From Stappia albiluteola (GTDB lineage: Bacteria; Pseudomonadota; Alphaproteobacteria; Rhizobiales; Stappiaceae), in NCBI RefSeq assembly GCF_014050225.1, contig NZ_JACFXV010000054.1, forward strand, positions 62,001-126,000: DNA of 64,000 nucleotides, read 5' to 3'. The notes below the pieces were generated by a model. The model was not told the DNA's origin. It saw nothing but the letters and a program-made list of their open reading frames with translations, and ran no database searches. How positions within the stretch are numbered: the stretch's first letter is position 1; each line of letters begins with the position of its first letter. Below, one piece after another: positions 19,465-29,228 of this stretch. Made by a program: the position numbers and the translations under genes.

Positions 19465-19486
19465 AAAGGGCGCCTGAGCGCCCTTT
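19465..19486 (-). terminator. rpmG rho-independent terminator
   Basis: A perfect 9-bp stem AAAGGGCGC/GCGCCCTTT with a CTGA loop. On the minus strand it is followed by a T-run, and it lies 32 bp beyond the rpmG stop. It is nearly symmetric and could also stop plus-strand transcription from pleD. Confidence 0.85.
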
Positions 19487-19517
19487 CATCAAACCCGGGA
19501 CAACAGGTCCGGGACGA

Positions 19518-19685
19518 TTACTTGATTTTCGCTTCACGGAACTCGACGTGCTTCTTCGCGACCGGGTCGTACTTACGCTGTACCATCTTCTCGGTCATGG
19601 TGCGCGAGTTCTTCTTGGTCACGTAGAAAAAACCGGTATCAGCCGTCGAGACGAGCTTGATCTTGATGGTGGTCGCCTTGGCCAT
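19518..19685 (-). CDS. rpmG: 50S ribosomal protein L33
   Basis: The 55-residue basic ribosomal protein begins [18 protein letters not shown] and contains [15 protein letters not shown] and [12 protein letters not shown], all L33 signatures. It is the zinc-independent form, since the CxxC pairs of the other type are absent. The start is the ATG at 19685; the longer frame to 19730 adds no conserved residues. Confidence 0.97.
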   Translation of the reverse strand: MAKATTIKIKLVSTADTGFFYVTKKNSRTMTEKMVQRKYDPVAKKHVEFREAKIK

Positions 19686-19828
19686 CGCCTTGATTCCTGC
19701 CTGTGTCGCTGCCTGGAAGGCAGACTGCATCCTGCCCGATAGTAAGAGAATGTCGCAAGATGGGCGACGCGCTCGGCCGGGCGATTGGGTGAAAAACTCG
19801 GCGCACCATAAGGATCACCGGAACAAAG

Positions 19829-21016
19829 TCAAGCGGCTTTCCGCGCACGCCTGCTGCTTATCCGCAGCAGGGCAAACAGGGCGAAGACGCCGAAAAAGGC
19901 GGCAGCGACAAAAGGCAGACCTTGCGCTCCGAAAAGGGTGAGGCCGGCACCCATCGTAGAGGGGCCGAGAAGCATGCCGGCCGAATACATCATGACGAAG
20001 GCGGCATTGGCTCCGGCAAGGGCTTTGCCTCTGTAGCGGGCGCCAAGGTGCGTCAGGCCGATCGTATACAGGCCGGCGATGAAACCGCCCCAGATGAAGA
20101 GCACCGCGATCAATAGCCAGAGGTTTCCTGACACGGTGGGCATGAGAAGGGCCCCGGCGGCGCCGATGGCCGCGCAGAGAAACAGCAGCCAGCGCCGGTC
20201 GAAACGGTCGGCGGCGAGGCCGAGGGGGATCTGAAGCACCACATTGCCGAGTGCGACGGCGGAGACGAGAAGGGCGGCTTCCGACGGCGCAAGTCCGATC
20301 CTCACGCCGAATACGGGCAGGAGCGACAAGGAACCCGATTCCACGGCGCCGAACACGAGGCCCGCCAGTGTTCCCAGCGGAGCGCCCACCAGATAGGTGA
20401 GAAGCGGCAGCGAGCCGCCTTCGCCGTGGCTGGGCGGCTCGTCGTTGCGGGCGAGGAGCACGGGAACCGCGGCCGCGACGAGCAGGGCCGCGCCAGAGAC
20501 AAAGGGAACCAGCCCCTGCGTTCCCGTCAACGTGAAAAGGAGGGGCCCCGCAGCGAAGCCGATCGATAGCACGGTCGCATAGATGCCCATCACCAGCCCG
20601 CGCCGGCTGTCTGGCGCCAGCGCGTTGATCCAGTATTCCGAAAGGATGAAGGCGACCGTCACGGCTCCATGAAACAGGAAGCGCAGGGGAAACCACATCC
20701 AGAAGGCCGTCGCGTAGTAAAAGCCGATCAGCGCCAGGGCCGCGAGGGCAACGGAATAATAGGTGGCGCGGGCCGTGCCGATCCGGAACGCGAGGGCGGG
20801 TGCCAGCGGCGTCACCAGAAGTGCGGAGATGCCGGCTACCGCCGTGTTCAGCCCGATCCAGGTGCCGGATATGCCGCGCGCTTCCAGCGTCAGGGCAAGA
20901 AGCGGCAGGCTGAGGGACAGGCCGATGCCGACGGCGGTGATGGCGGAAATCGCGGCAGTGATGCCGCGCAGGCGGCTGGCCGAGAATGCTCCGCTTCCGG
21001 ATGAGGATGCGTCCAT
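19829..21016 (-). CDS. MFS transporter
   Basis: The 395-residue protein has about twelve predicted transmembrane helices, an MFS loop 2-3 region (TPLAPALAFRIGTARATYY) and a charged central loop (ARNDEPPSHGEGG). The overall pattern resembles YcaD-like members of the superfamily. The substrate is unknown. It is preceded by GGAGTG and reads away from the NUDIX gene on the same strand with a short gap. Confidence 0.85.
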   Translation of the reverse strand: MDASSSGSGAFSASRLRGITAAISAITAVGIGLSLSLPLLALTLEARGISGTWIGLNTAVAGISALLVTPLAPALAFRIGTARATYYSVALAALALIGFYYATAFWMWFPLRFLFHGAVTVAFILSEYWINALAPDSRRGLVMGIYATVLSIGFAAGPLLFTLTGTQGLVPFVSGAALLVAAAVPVLLARNDEPPSHGEGGSLPLLTYLVGAPLGTLAGLVFGAVESGSLSLLPVFGVRIGLAPSEAALLVSAVALGNVVLQIPLGLAADRFDRRWLLFLCAAIGAAGALLMPTVSGNLWLLIAVLFIWGGFIAGLYTIGLTHLGARYRGKALAGANAAFVMMYSAGMLLGPSTMGAGLTLFGAQGLPFVAAAFFGVFALFALLRISSRRARKAA

Positions 21017-21084
21017 CGATCAAACACTCCAGCAGCCAGGGCGGATTCGACCGTCAGGGCGAGCCGTTCCGAATGGGCGGCATC

Positions 21085-21828
21085 TTAAATCAATTCGCGG
21101 ATGAAACCGGTGCGTCGCCAGTAATAGAAGGGAACCGCGGTTTCGGGAGCAAGGTCCGGGTCGGCGGAAAGGCGGTTCTGCAATTCCTCGATGATCGTCA
21201 GCGTGATCGTCGGCAGGTCGAGAGATTTTGCCGCATCGAGCGTCAGCCAGTCGACTTCCTCAAGCTCCCCGGACGGGCCGGTTCCCTCGGGCAGGCGGTC
21301 GGCGATTTCGTCCGCGAATACGGCCAGGAACCGCGTGTCGAAACGCCGTGGGCGGCGCGGCGGCGTGATCGCGCGGGCAACCATGCGGAACGGCGACAGG
21401 TCCAGGGCAAGGCCGCGCTCGGAAAAGGCGGCGAAGTCGCCCTCGCCCTGCCAGGGATCGCCTGCCCGGCGGGCAACGAAAACGCCGGCCTCCTCGAAGG
21501 TCTCGCGGATGGCGGCCACGCCGAAGGCGCGCTGGCGCGCTTCGCTCCTGGGGCCCTTCATCTCATGGGCGAGTTTGGCCGCGACCTGCGGGTGATAGGA
21601 GGCCGCGACCGGCACGCGGGAATCCTGCGGGTCGACCCGCCCGCCCGGAAAGACGAACATGCCCGGCATGAACTTGTGGCGTTCGTGCCGCCTGCCCATC
21701 AGCACCTTGATGTCGCCATTTCGCTGACGGTCCAGAATGAGCAAGGTCGCCGCATCCTTCGGACGAAGGTTCGGAAAGTCCATCTTCCGCTCGGCGGAGG
21801 AGAGGCGGGCGACCAGGCCGTCGCTCAT
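21085..21828 (-). CDS. NUDIX hydrolase
   Basis: NUDIX enzymes cleave nucleoside diphosphates linked to another group. The start at 21828 (MSDGLVARL) gives 247 residues. The Nudix helix is recognisable as IRETFEEAG, separated from the upstream FPGGRVDPQD glycine part by about 30 residues, as in the NUDT19/CoA-type branch. The start overlaps the stop of the DUF983 gene by 4 bp, so the two are translationally coupled. Confidence 0.88.
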   Translation of the reverse strand: MSDGLVARLSSAERKMDFPNLRPKDAATLLILDRQRNGDIKVLMGRRHERHKFMPGMFVFPGGRVDPQDSRVPVAASYHPQVAAKLAHEMKGPRSEARQRAFGVAAIRETFEEAGVFVARRAGDPWQGEGDFAAFSERGLALDLSPFRMVARAITPPRRPRRFDTRFLAVFADEIADRLPEGTGPSGELEEVDWLTLDAAKSLDLPTITLTIIEELQNRLSADPDLAPETAVPFYYWRRTGFIRELI

Positions 21829-22292
21829 TGAGAAGCAGCCCCTTCGGGTGCGGAATAAAATACCTCGTCCGGGTCGCCGGCTTCGGGGTCGAAGCCGTGC
21901 ATGTAGAGACCCCACTGCAATCCGATTAGCGCGCCCTTGATCGGCCGCAGGAAGAAAAGCGCAGAGAAGATCGTGAGCGGCAGCCACAGCGCCATATGGA
22001 TCCAGATCTCCGGGCGATAGGCGATTTCAACCGCCAGCGACAGCGGAATGATGATGTGGCCGACGAGGAAGATCGTGAAATAGGGAGGCGCGTCGTCGGC
22101 GCGATGGTGATGGAGCGCCTCGCCGCAAGCGTCGCAATTGGTCCGGACCTTAAGATAGCCGTCGAAAACGCGGCCATTGCCGCAGGCGGGGCACTTGCAC
22201 ATCGTGCCGCGCAGTACGGCCTGGCCGGTATTGCGTTTCGGCTTCGCGGGCAGGGTTCCGGCGGGTTCGCCGGTTTCGATGATAACGCTCAT
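21825..22292 (-). CDS. DUF983 family membrane protein
   Basis: The 155-residue protein has two CxxC pairs (CKCPACG near 33 and NCDACG near 52) that suggest zinc binding, followed by two transmembrane helices and a motif ADDAPPYFTIFLVGH typical of DUF983. Its function is unknown. It overlaps rnr by 4 bp upstream and the NUDIX gene by 4 bp downstream, so it belongs to the same operon. Confidence 0.88.
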   Translation of the reverse strand: MSVIIETGEPAGTLPAKPKRNTGQAVLRGTMCKCPACGNGRVFDGYLKVRTNCDACGEALHHHRADDAPPYFTIFLVGHIIIPLSLAVEIAYRPEIWIHMALWLPLTIFSALFFLRPIKGALIGLQWGLYMHGFDPEAGDPDEVFYSAPEGAASQ

Positions 22293-24610
22293 GCGCGTCG
22301 GCCCTTCTTCTGACGGTGCCTGCCGGCGCGTGCCGGCGCCTTGCCTGCCCGTCGCCCGGCCGACTGCCGGCCTGTCTTCGATTTGTCCGACAGATAGCGG
22401 CCCTCGCTCAGAAGTTCAAACCGCAACGAGCCCGCGAAGGGGGCCGCCTCGACCAGGCGGACCTCCACGGCATCGCCAAGTTGGTAGGTTTCCCCTGTGG
22501 AACGGCCGATCATGGCGTGCGACACTTGGTCGTAGTGGTAGTAGTCCTCGCCGATGGTCGAAGCCGGCACGAAACCGTCCGCCCCGGTATCGTTCAGTCG
22601 CACGAAGAGCCCGGACTTGACGACGCCGGAGATGCGGCCCTGGAAGATGGCGCCGACCTGGTCCTTGAGCCACAGCGCGATCAATCGGTCGATCGTGTCG
22701 CGCTCCGCCAGCATTGCCCGTCGCTCGGCGGCGGAGACTTCCGCGCCGATCGCTTCGAGCTTCGCCTCGATCCCGGCGGGCAGCCCATCCTCCCCGAAGC
22801 CGAGCGCACGGATCAGTCCGCGGTGGACGATCAGGTCAGCGTAGCGGCGGATCGGCGAGGTGAAATGCGCATAGCGGCGCAGGTTCAGGCCGAAATGGCC
22901 GATATTGACCGGCGCGTATTCGGCTTGCGCCTGGCTGCGAAGAATGACCTCGCTGACAAGCTGCGAATTCGGCGTTCCCTCCACCTGCTTCAGGATGCGG
23001 TTGAACGCGGTGGGCCTGAGGCCGCCGCGCTGGGCGAGCTTGATGTCCAGCGTCGACAGGAAATCCTTCAGTGCTTCCAGCTTTTCAGGGCTCGAAGCGT
23101 CGTGGACGCGATAGAGCAGGGGCGTTTTCTTGCGTTCCAGCGCCTCCGCCGCGGCGACATTCGCCTGGATCATGAATTCCTCGATGAGCTTGTGCGCATC
23201 GAGGCGTTCGGGAACGTAGACGCCCTCGACAAGGCCATTCCTGTCGAGGCGGATCTTGCGCTCCGGCAGATCGAGTTCCAGCGGTTCGCGGGCGTCGCGT
23301 CCCCGCTTCAGTGCGGCATAGGCCCTCCACAGGGGCTTCAGGACGCCATCGAGCAGCGGATCGGTCTTCTCGTCCGGACGCCCGTCGATCGCCGCCTGGG
23401 CCTGTTGGTACGAAAGCTTGGCGGCGGAGCGCATCATGACGCGGTGGAAGCTGTGGGTGAGCTTCTTGCCATGCGCGTCGAAGGTCATTCGGACGGCAAG
23501 CGCCGGCCGGTCTTCCTTCTCGCGCAGGGAGCAGAGGTCGTTGGAAATGCGCTCCGGCAGCATCGGGATCACCCGGTCGGGAAAATAGACCGAATTGCCG
23601 CGTATATGCGCTTCGCGATCCAGCGCCGAGCCCGGCGTCACATAGGCCGCGACATCGGCGATGGCGACGCTGATGACGAAGCCGCCGTCATTGTCTGGAT
23701 TGTCGTCGTCGGCCGCGTGTACGGCGTCGTCATGATCTTTCGCATCCGGTGGATCGATGGTGATGAGCGGGAGGCTGCGCCAATCCTCGCGGTTCGCCAT
23801 CGCGACCGGCTCGGCCTCTTCGGCCTCTGCCAGGACCTTGGCCGGAAAGCGGTGCGGAATACCATGTGTGTGCAGCGCGATTTCGGAAACGGCCATTTCC
23901 GAATTCATGGAACCGATGCGGTCCAGCACCCGGGCGCGCGGCATGCCGTAGCGGCCGACGCGCGTCACCTGAACGGAAACGAGATCGCCGTCTTTGGCAC
24001 CCTTGAGATCGGACGTGTCGACTTCCAGCTCGCGCTGCTTGCGGTCGACCGGCTCAAGCCGCGCCGGCACTCCGGCTCCCCGCAGGTGCAGCACCCCCAG
24101 AATTGCCGTCTGCTGGCGTTCCAGCAGCTTGATGATGCGGGCCGTACGTGCCGCCTCCCGGCCCGCCGGCTGGTCGGTCAGGCGGACCAGCGCGCGATCG
24201 CCGACGCCGCCGGCGGGCCCGGGCCGGCGATGGCGCTCGGGCAGTACGAGGATCTTTGGCGGTGTGCCGTGTTCCTCTTCGTCCCACTGGACCGGCTCGC
24301 CAAGCAACTCGCCGTCGGCGTCGCGCCCGATCAGGTTGACGACGAGAACCGGAGGCAGGTCGCCGGGGCGGAACAGGCGCTTCTGCCGCGTCTCGACAAT
24401 GCCTTCCTCGGCGAGTTCCTTCAGCAGGCGCTTCAGATGGATGCGCTCGCCACCCTTGATGCCGAAATGCTTGGCGATCTCGCGCTTACCGACCTTGCCT
24501 GGCTGTTCGGCGACGAAGGCGAGGATTTGCTCGCGGCTTGGCAGGCCGTCATCCGCACCGCCGGTCGACGACCGGGCCTTCTTCTTCTTAGAGGGACCGG
24601 AGGTCTTCAA
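22289..24610 (-). CDS. rnr: Ribonuclease R
   Basis: RNase R is a 3'-to-5' exoribonuclease that degrades structured RNA. I place the start at TTG 24610, with AAGGAG four bases upstream; it forms a TTGA overlap with the topA stop. The protein (about 773 residues) then begins (M)KTSGPSKKKK. Longer frames merely read through the topA C-terminus out of frame. It has a winged-helix segment (LPSREQILAFVAEQPGKVGK), cold-shock domains, the RNB active site IDPPDAKDHDDAV, and a C-terminal S1 domain (GAIFQGRISGVVKSGLFVRL) with a basic tail. Confidence 0.94.
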   Translation of the reverse strand: MKTSGPSKKKKARSSTGGADDGLPSREQILAFVAEQPGKVGKREIAKHFGIKGGERIHLKRLLKELAEEGIVETRQKRLFRPGDLPPVLVVNLIGRDADGELLGEPVQWDEEEHGTPPKILVLPERHRRPGPAGGVGDRALVRLTDQPAGREAARTARIIKLLERQQTAILGVLHLRGAGVPARLEPVDRKQRELEVDTSDLKGAKDGDLVSVQVTRVGRYGMPRARVLDRIGSMNSEMAVSEIALHTHGIPHRFPAKVLAEAEEAEPVAMANREDWRSLPLITIDPPDAKDHDDAVHAADDDNPDNDGGFVISVAIADVAAYVTPGSALDREAHIRGNSVYFPDRVIPMLPERISNDLCSLREKEDRPALAVRMTFDAHGKKLTHSFHRVMMRSAAKLSYQQAQAAIDGRPDEKTDPLLDGVLKPLWRAYAALKRGRDAREPLELDLPERKIRLDRNGLVEGVYVPERLDAHKLIEEFMIQANVAAAEALERKKTPLLYRVHDASSPEKLEALKDFLSTLDIKLAQRGGLRPTAFNRILKQVEGTPNSQLVSEVILRSQAQAEYAPVNIGHFGLNLRRYAHFTSPIRRYADLIVHRGLIRALGFGEDGLPAGIEAKLEAIGAEVSAAERRAMLAERDTIDRLIALWLKDQVGAIFQGRISGVVKSGLFVRLNDTGADGFVPASTIGEDYYHYDQVSHAMIGRSTGETYQLGDAVEVRLVEAAPFAGSLRFELLSEGRYLSDKSKTGRQSAGRRAGKAPARAGRHRQKKGRRA

Positions 24611-27318
24611 GATGCTCCTTCCGCTGCGCCTTGCGCCTTCTTGCGCCCGCCGGAAGCGGCCTTGCTCGCGGTTGTCTTTTTGGCCGTGGTCTTTTTGGCG
24701 GTTGTCTTTTTCGCGGCAGGCTTGTCGGAAGAAGCGGCCTTTCCGTTCGCCTTGGCCTTGGATGCCTTGGCCTTGCCCTTTCCGGAACTTGCCGCCTTGG
24801 CATTCACCAGCTCGACGGCCTTCTCCAGCGTCACCGTTTGCGGGTCGCTGCCCTTCGGCAGGGTGGCGTTGACCTTCTGCCATTTGACGTAAGGCCCGTA
24901 GCGGCCGTCATAGACGGCAATCGATCCGCCGTCCGGATGGTCGCCAAGCTCCTTCAAAGGTGCAGCCGTGCCGCGGCCGCCGCCGGTCTTCGCCCGCTTT
25001 TGCGCAAGCAGGTCAACAGCCCGGTTGATGCCGACGGAGAAGACCTCGTCCGCACTCTCCAGATTTGCATAGGTCCCATCATGCAGGACGAAGGGACCGT
25101 AACGCCCGATACCTGCGGAAATCGGCTTGCCGTCTTCGGGATGCGCGCCGATTTCACGCGGCAGCGAGAGCAGGCGAAGCGCCTTTTCCAGGTCCAAGTC
25201 GGCCGCCGACCAGCCGCGTGGCAGCGATGCCCGCTTCGGCTTGGCATCCTCGCCCAGTTGGACATAGGGGCCGAAACGGCCGCTTCGCAGCGTGACGTCT
25301 TCGCCCGTTTCCGGGTCCTGGCCGAGGAGCTTCGGTCCGTCGCTGGCCGCATCGTCCTCGCCATTGCCATTGGCCGAAAGCTGGCGCGTGTAGCTGCAGG
25401 GATTTTCCTCGTTGCCGTAGTTCGAGCAGCCGATAAAGGCGCCGAATCGGCTGACCTTGAGCGAAAGCGTGCCCTTGCCGCAGGCCGGACAGACGCGCGG
25501 GTCCTTGCCTTCCTCCATCACGGGGAAGATATGCGCGGCAAGCAATTCGTTCAGCGCATCGAGCACTTCCGAGACGCGCAGGTCCTTGATGTCCTCGACG
25601 GCACCGGAAAAATCGCGCCAGAAGTCGCGCAGCACGTCGCGCCACTGCAATTCGCCGGCCGAGATGCGGTCGAGCTTTTCCTCCAGGTCCGCCGTGAAAT
25701 CATATTCCACGTAGCGGTTGAAGAAGCTTTCCAGGAAGGCGGTGACGAGACGGCCCTTGTCCTGTGGCACGAGGCGCTTCTTGTCGAGTTCGACATAATC
25801 GCGGTCGCGCAGGGTTTGCAGTGTGGAGGCATAGGTGGAGGGGCGGCCGATCCCGAGCTCCTCCATCTTCTTCACCAGCGTGGCTTCCGTGTAGCGCGGC
25901 GGCGGCTCGGTGAAATGCTGGCTCGCCTCGATGAACTGCCCTTCGGAATTGGCGCCCCGGCCAAGCGTCTCATTGGCGGTAACGGCCGGCAGACGGGCGT
26001 TCTCCTCGTCTTCCTCGTCGTCGCGGCCTTCCTGATAAAGGGTCAGGAAGCCGTCGAACCGCACGACGGAGCCTGTCGCGCGCAGATCCGCGCGGCGGGA
26101 GCCGGCGCTGGCCTCAACATCGATCGTGGTGCGCTCCAGCAGGGCGGATTCCATCTGGCTCGCGATGGTGCGCTTCCAGACGAGTTCGTAGAGGCGCGCC
26201 TGATCCACGTCGACGAAACGGGCAACATCGCGCGGCCGGCGGGAAAGCTCTGTCGGGCGGATAGCCTCGTGCGCTTCCTGTGCGTTCTTGGCCTTCGAGG
26301 AATAGTGCCTGGGCTTTTCCGGAACGTATTTGTCGCCGTAGTCCTGGCCGATCACCTTGCGCGCGCCGGCAATCGCCTCGCCGGCGATCTGAACGCCGTC
26401 GGTACGCATGTAGGTGATGAGGCCAACCGTCTCGCCGCCGATATCCACGCCCTCATAAAGCTTCTGCGCGATCTGCATGGTGCGCTGGGCGGAGAAGCCG
26501 AGCTTGCGCGAGGCTTCCTGCTGCAGCGTCGAGGTGGTGAAGGGTGGATAGGGATGGCGCTTCTGCGGCTTCGATTCGATCGAGGCAACGCGGAAGGAAG
26601 CGCTCTCGAGCAGAGCCTTCAAATCGTCGGCCTGGGCCTTCGACTTGATGTCGAGGCGGCCGAGCTTCTTGCCGTCGGCGCCAACGACCCGGGTACGCAG
26701 CGCATCGCCGGAAGAGGTCTTAAGATTGGCGGCAATCGACCAGTATTCCTGCGATACGAAGGTCTCGATGTCCTGTTCGCGGTCGCAGATGAGCCTGAGA
26801 GCCACCGACTGCACACGGCCGGCGGAGCGTGCGCCGGGCAACTTGCGCCACAGTACCGGCGACAGGGTGAAACCGACCAGATAGTCGAGCGCGCGGCGGG
26901 CGAGATAGGCATCGACCAGCGGCGCGTCGATCGGGCGCGGGTTCTTCATCGCCTCGAGGATCGACTGCTTGGTGATCGCGTTGAAGACGACGCGCTCGAC
27001 AGGCTTGTCCTTGAGCACCTTCTTGGCGAGCAGCACCTGCAGAACGTGCCAGGAAATCGCTTCCCCTTCGCGATCCGGGTCGGTCGCGAGGATGAGGCGG
27101 TCGGCATCCTTCACCGCCTTGGCGATATCGTTCAGCCGCTTTTGCGACTTGGCATCGACATCCCACGTCATCTCGAAATCGCGATCAGGCAGCACCGATC
27201 CGTCCTTGGCGGGCAGGTCGCGCACATGGCCGTAGGAAGCCAGAACCTGATAGCCAGAGCCAAGGTACTTGTTGATGGTCTTTGCCTTGGCCGGCGATTC
27301 CACAATGACGATATTCAT
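24607..27318 (-). CDS. topA: DNA topoisomerase I
   Basis: This type IA topoisomerase relaxes negative supercoils. The 903-residue protein has the Toprim start NIVIVESPAKAKTINKYLG, DPDREGEAISWH near 83, the active-site tyrosine in LITYMRTDG near 305, and a zinc finger CPACGKGTL...CSNYGNEENPC near 600. Several topo C-repeats follow, and a Lys/Ala-rich tail with repeated KKTTAKKTTA typical of alphaproteobacterial TopA. It is in the same transcription unit as rnr. Confidence 0.96.
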   Translation of the reverse strand: MNIVIVESPAKAKTINKYLGSGYQVLASYGHVRDLPAKDGSVLPDRDFEMTWDVDAKSQKRLNDIAKAVKDADRLILATDPDREGEAISWHVLQVLLAKKVLKDKPVERVVFNAITKQSILEAMKNPRPIDAPLVDAYLARRALDYLVGFTLSPVLWRKLPGARSAGRVQSVALRLICDREQDIETFVSQEYWSIAANLKTSSGDALRTRVVGADGKKLGRLDIKSKAQADDLKALLESASFRVASIESKPQKRHPYPPFTTSTLQQEASRKLGFSAQRTMQIAQKLYEGVDIGGETVGLITYMRTDGVQIAGEAIAGARKVIGQDYGDKYVPEKPRHYSSKAKNAQEAHEAIRPTELSRRPRDVARFVDVDQARLYELVWKRTIASQMESALLERTTIDVEASAGSRRADLRATGSVVRFDGFLTLYQEGRDDEEDEENARLPAVTANETLGRGANSEGQFIEASQHFTEPPPRYTEATLVKKMEELGIGRPSTYASTLQTLRDRDYVELDKKRLVPQDKGRLVTAFLESFFNRYVEYDFTADLEEKLDRISAGELQWRDVLRDFWRDFSGAVEDIKDLRVSEVLDALNELLAAHIFPVMEEGKDPRVCPACGKGTLSLKVSRFGAFIGCSNYGNEENPCSYTRQLSANGNGEDDAASDGPKLLGQDPETGEDVTLRSGRFGPYVQLGEDAKPKRASLPRGWSAADLDLEKALRLLSLPREIGAHPEDGKPISAGIGRYGPFVLHDGTYANLESADEVFSVGINRAVDLLAQKRAKTGGGRGTAAPLKELGDHPDGGSIAVYDGRYGPYVKWQKVNATLPKGSDPQTVTLEKAVELVNAKAASSGKGKAKASKAKANGKAASSDKPAAKKTTAKKTTAKKTTASKAASGGRKKAQGAAEGAS

Positions 27319-27477
27319 CGATTTCCAAACTTGAAACTGATTGACGAAGGCCTTGCCGCACGGTCACGGACGCCGTCCGGGACGCGCGACGATCCCCAAT
27401 TGAGGGCCGGCTGTCAAATGGACTGTGGTCGACCGCCGGTCAAGAGGCTGTCTTGTCCCGGGGGGGAATGCGCCGCC

Positions 27478-28587
27478 TCAGCGGGCGTCGACGAGGGATA
27501 CGGTACCGCCGCCGTGACGCTCCAGCCGGCCGGAAAGCTCGAGCTCCAGGAGCACCACGTTGATCTTGCGCACGGGCAGACCGACATGCACCGCCAATTC
27601 GTCCGGATCGACCGGGACGGGGCCGAGAGCAGAGAGCACCACGCCTCTTTCGCTGTCATCTAGGAGAGAAAGCGGCGCCTCTACAGGCTCGTCCTCGCGC
27701 AGATCGAGCCGGGGGAAGGCGAGTTGCCGGTTGCCGCGATGCAGGGTCTCGATCACGTCGGATGCATTGGCGACGAGGGCCGCTCCCTCGCGGATCAAAA
27801 GATTGCCGCCCTCCGAGCGTGGATCGAGCGGCGACCCGGGAACGGCCATCACTTCCCGGTTCTGTTCGAGCGCGAAACGGGCAGTATGGAGCGAGCCGGA
27901 GGCTCGGGCGGCCTCGATCAGCACCACGCCGAGGGAGAGCCCCGAAATCAGCCGATTTCGACGCGGGAAATCGCGCGCCCTTGGCTTCCAGCCAAGCGGC
28001 ATTTCGCTGATCACCGCGCCGCCCTGATCCACGATCGATCGCAGCAAGGGGCCGTGTTCCGGCGGGTAAAGGATGTCCACGCCGCCGGCCAATACCGCTA
28101 CCGTGCCGCCCTTTAGCGACGCGCGATGGGCGGCACCGTCGATGCCGCGTGCGAGGCCCGAGACGATCACGTAGCCTGCGTCGGCGAGGCTGCCGGCGAT
28201 TTCCGAGGCGATTTTCTCGCCACTCATCGACGAGTTGCGCGCACCGACGATGCCGACGGTTTGCTCGCGGGCGAGGACTTTCCCGCTACCGATGGCGGAA
28301 ATCAGCGGTGGCGCGGCGTCGATCTCGCGAAGATGCGGCGGGTAACCAGGCTCGTCCAGGGCGATCAGCCTGCCCCCGAAGCGATCGAGCGCCTCCCATT
28401 CGCGAAGGGCGTCCTGCTCGCTGGCCGGCTGCAATATCCTGCCGCCACCGCGTCGCGAGAGGTCGGGAAGTAGGTGGATCGCAGCTTCCGCCGAGCCGGC
28501 GTGCCTGAGCAGGCGATGGTAGGTTGCGGGGCCGATATTCTCGCTGCGGATCAGCCGCAGGCAGCTGAGCTTCTCCCGCTCGTTCAT
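27478..28587 (-). CDS. dprA: DNA processing protein DprA
   Basis: DprA binds incoming single-stranded DNA and loads RecA during natural transformation; most bacteria keep it even if not known to be competent. I place the start at 28587 ([12 protein letters not shown]), which gives 369 residues and an ATGA overlap with plsY. It has an N-terminal SAM-like part, the Rossmann core ([34 protein letters not shown]) and a C-terminal winged-helix domain ([14 protein letters not shown]). Confidence 0.94.
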   Translation of the reverse strand: MNEREKLSCLRLIRSENIGPATYHRLLRHAGSAEAAIHLLPDLSRRGGGRILQPASEQDALREWEALDRFGGRLIALDEPGYPPHLREIDAAPPLISAIGSGKVLAREQTVGIVGARNSSMSGEKIASEIAGSLADAGYVIVSGLARGIDGAAHRASLKGGTVAVLAGGVDILYPPEHGPLLRSIVDQGGAVISEMPLGWKPRARDFPRRNRLISGLSLGVVLIEAARASGSLHTARFALEQNREVMAVPGSPLDPRSEGGNLLIREGAALVANASDVIETLHRGNRQLAFPRLDLREDEPVEAPLSLLDDSERGVVLSALGPVPVDPDELAVHVGLPVRKINVVLLELELSGRLERHGGGTVSLVDAR

Positions 28588-29204
28588 CCCTTCGATCCGA
28601 TCCGGCTTTCCTTGCCGGAGAGAAGCCTGCGGATATTGCCCGCATGCTTCACCCAAAGAAGCGCAGTCAGAAGCGCCATCATTTCGGTCAGCTGCGGTTC
28701 ACGGAAGACGAAATACAGCAGAAGCGGCGTCGCAAGGCTCGCGACGAGGGCGGACAGGGAGGAATATCGGGTCGCAAACGCCACGGCGATCCAGATCGCC
28801 GCGAAGGCGAGCGCCGCCTGCCAGTGAAAGCCGAGCAGCACGCCAAGATAGGTGGCGACGCCCTTGCCGCCGCGAAATTTCAGCCAGACGGGAAAGAGGT
28901 GGCCCAGGAACGCCCCGAATCCCGCTACCAGCGAGATGTCGACGCCGAAATAGCGGTTGGCCAGGAGCACGGCGGCGGTGCCCTTGAGTGCATCGCCAAG
29001 CAGGGTCAGCGCGGCGAGACCCTTGCGCCCGCTGCGCAGCACATTCGTGGCGCCGATATTGCCCGAACCGATCCTGCGAATATCACCAAGGCCGGCAATG
29101 CGCGTCAGGATTACGCCGAAGGGTATGGAGCCGAGCAGGTAGCCGAAGGCGAGGGCCGCCAGATAATACGGCCCCGACAGAGACCAGCTTATGGGATCCG
29201 GCAC
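28584..29204 (-). CDS. plsY: Acyl phosphate:glycerol-3-phosphate acyltransferase PlsY
   Basis: PlsY transfers an acyl group from acyl phosphate to glycerol-3-phosphate, the first step of membrane phospholipid synthesis. The 206-residue inner membrane protein has the three active-site loops: GSIPFG with [12 protein letters not shown] near residues 25-55, and [18 protein letters not shown] near 101-118. It overlaps dprA by 4 bp and follows the pyrC' gene after 24 bp. Confidence 0.95.
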   Translation of the reverse strand: MPDPISWSLSGPYYLAALAFGYLLGSIPFGVILTRIAGLGDIRRIGSGNIGATNVLRSGRKGLAALTLLGDALKGTAAVLLANRYFGVDISLVAGFGAFLGHLFPVWLKFRGGKGVATYLGVLLGFHWQAALAFAAIWIAVAFATRYSSLSALVASLATPLLLYFVFREPQLTEMMALLTALLWVKHAGNIRRLLSGKESRIGSKG

Positions 29205-29228
29205 GCTGCATCCTCCGGTTGCATATCG

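Noticed and set aside
22316-24892. 858-residue open frame opposite rnr
   Set aside because: Antisense shadow of a real, well-recognised RNase R gene; no domain is visible.
24631-27663. 1010-residue open frame opposite topA
   Set aside because: Antisense shadow of topoisomerase I caused by GC-rich codon bias.
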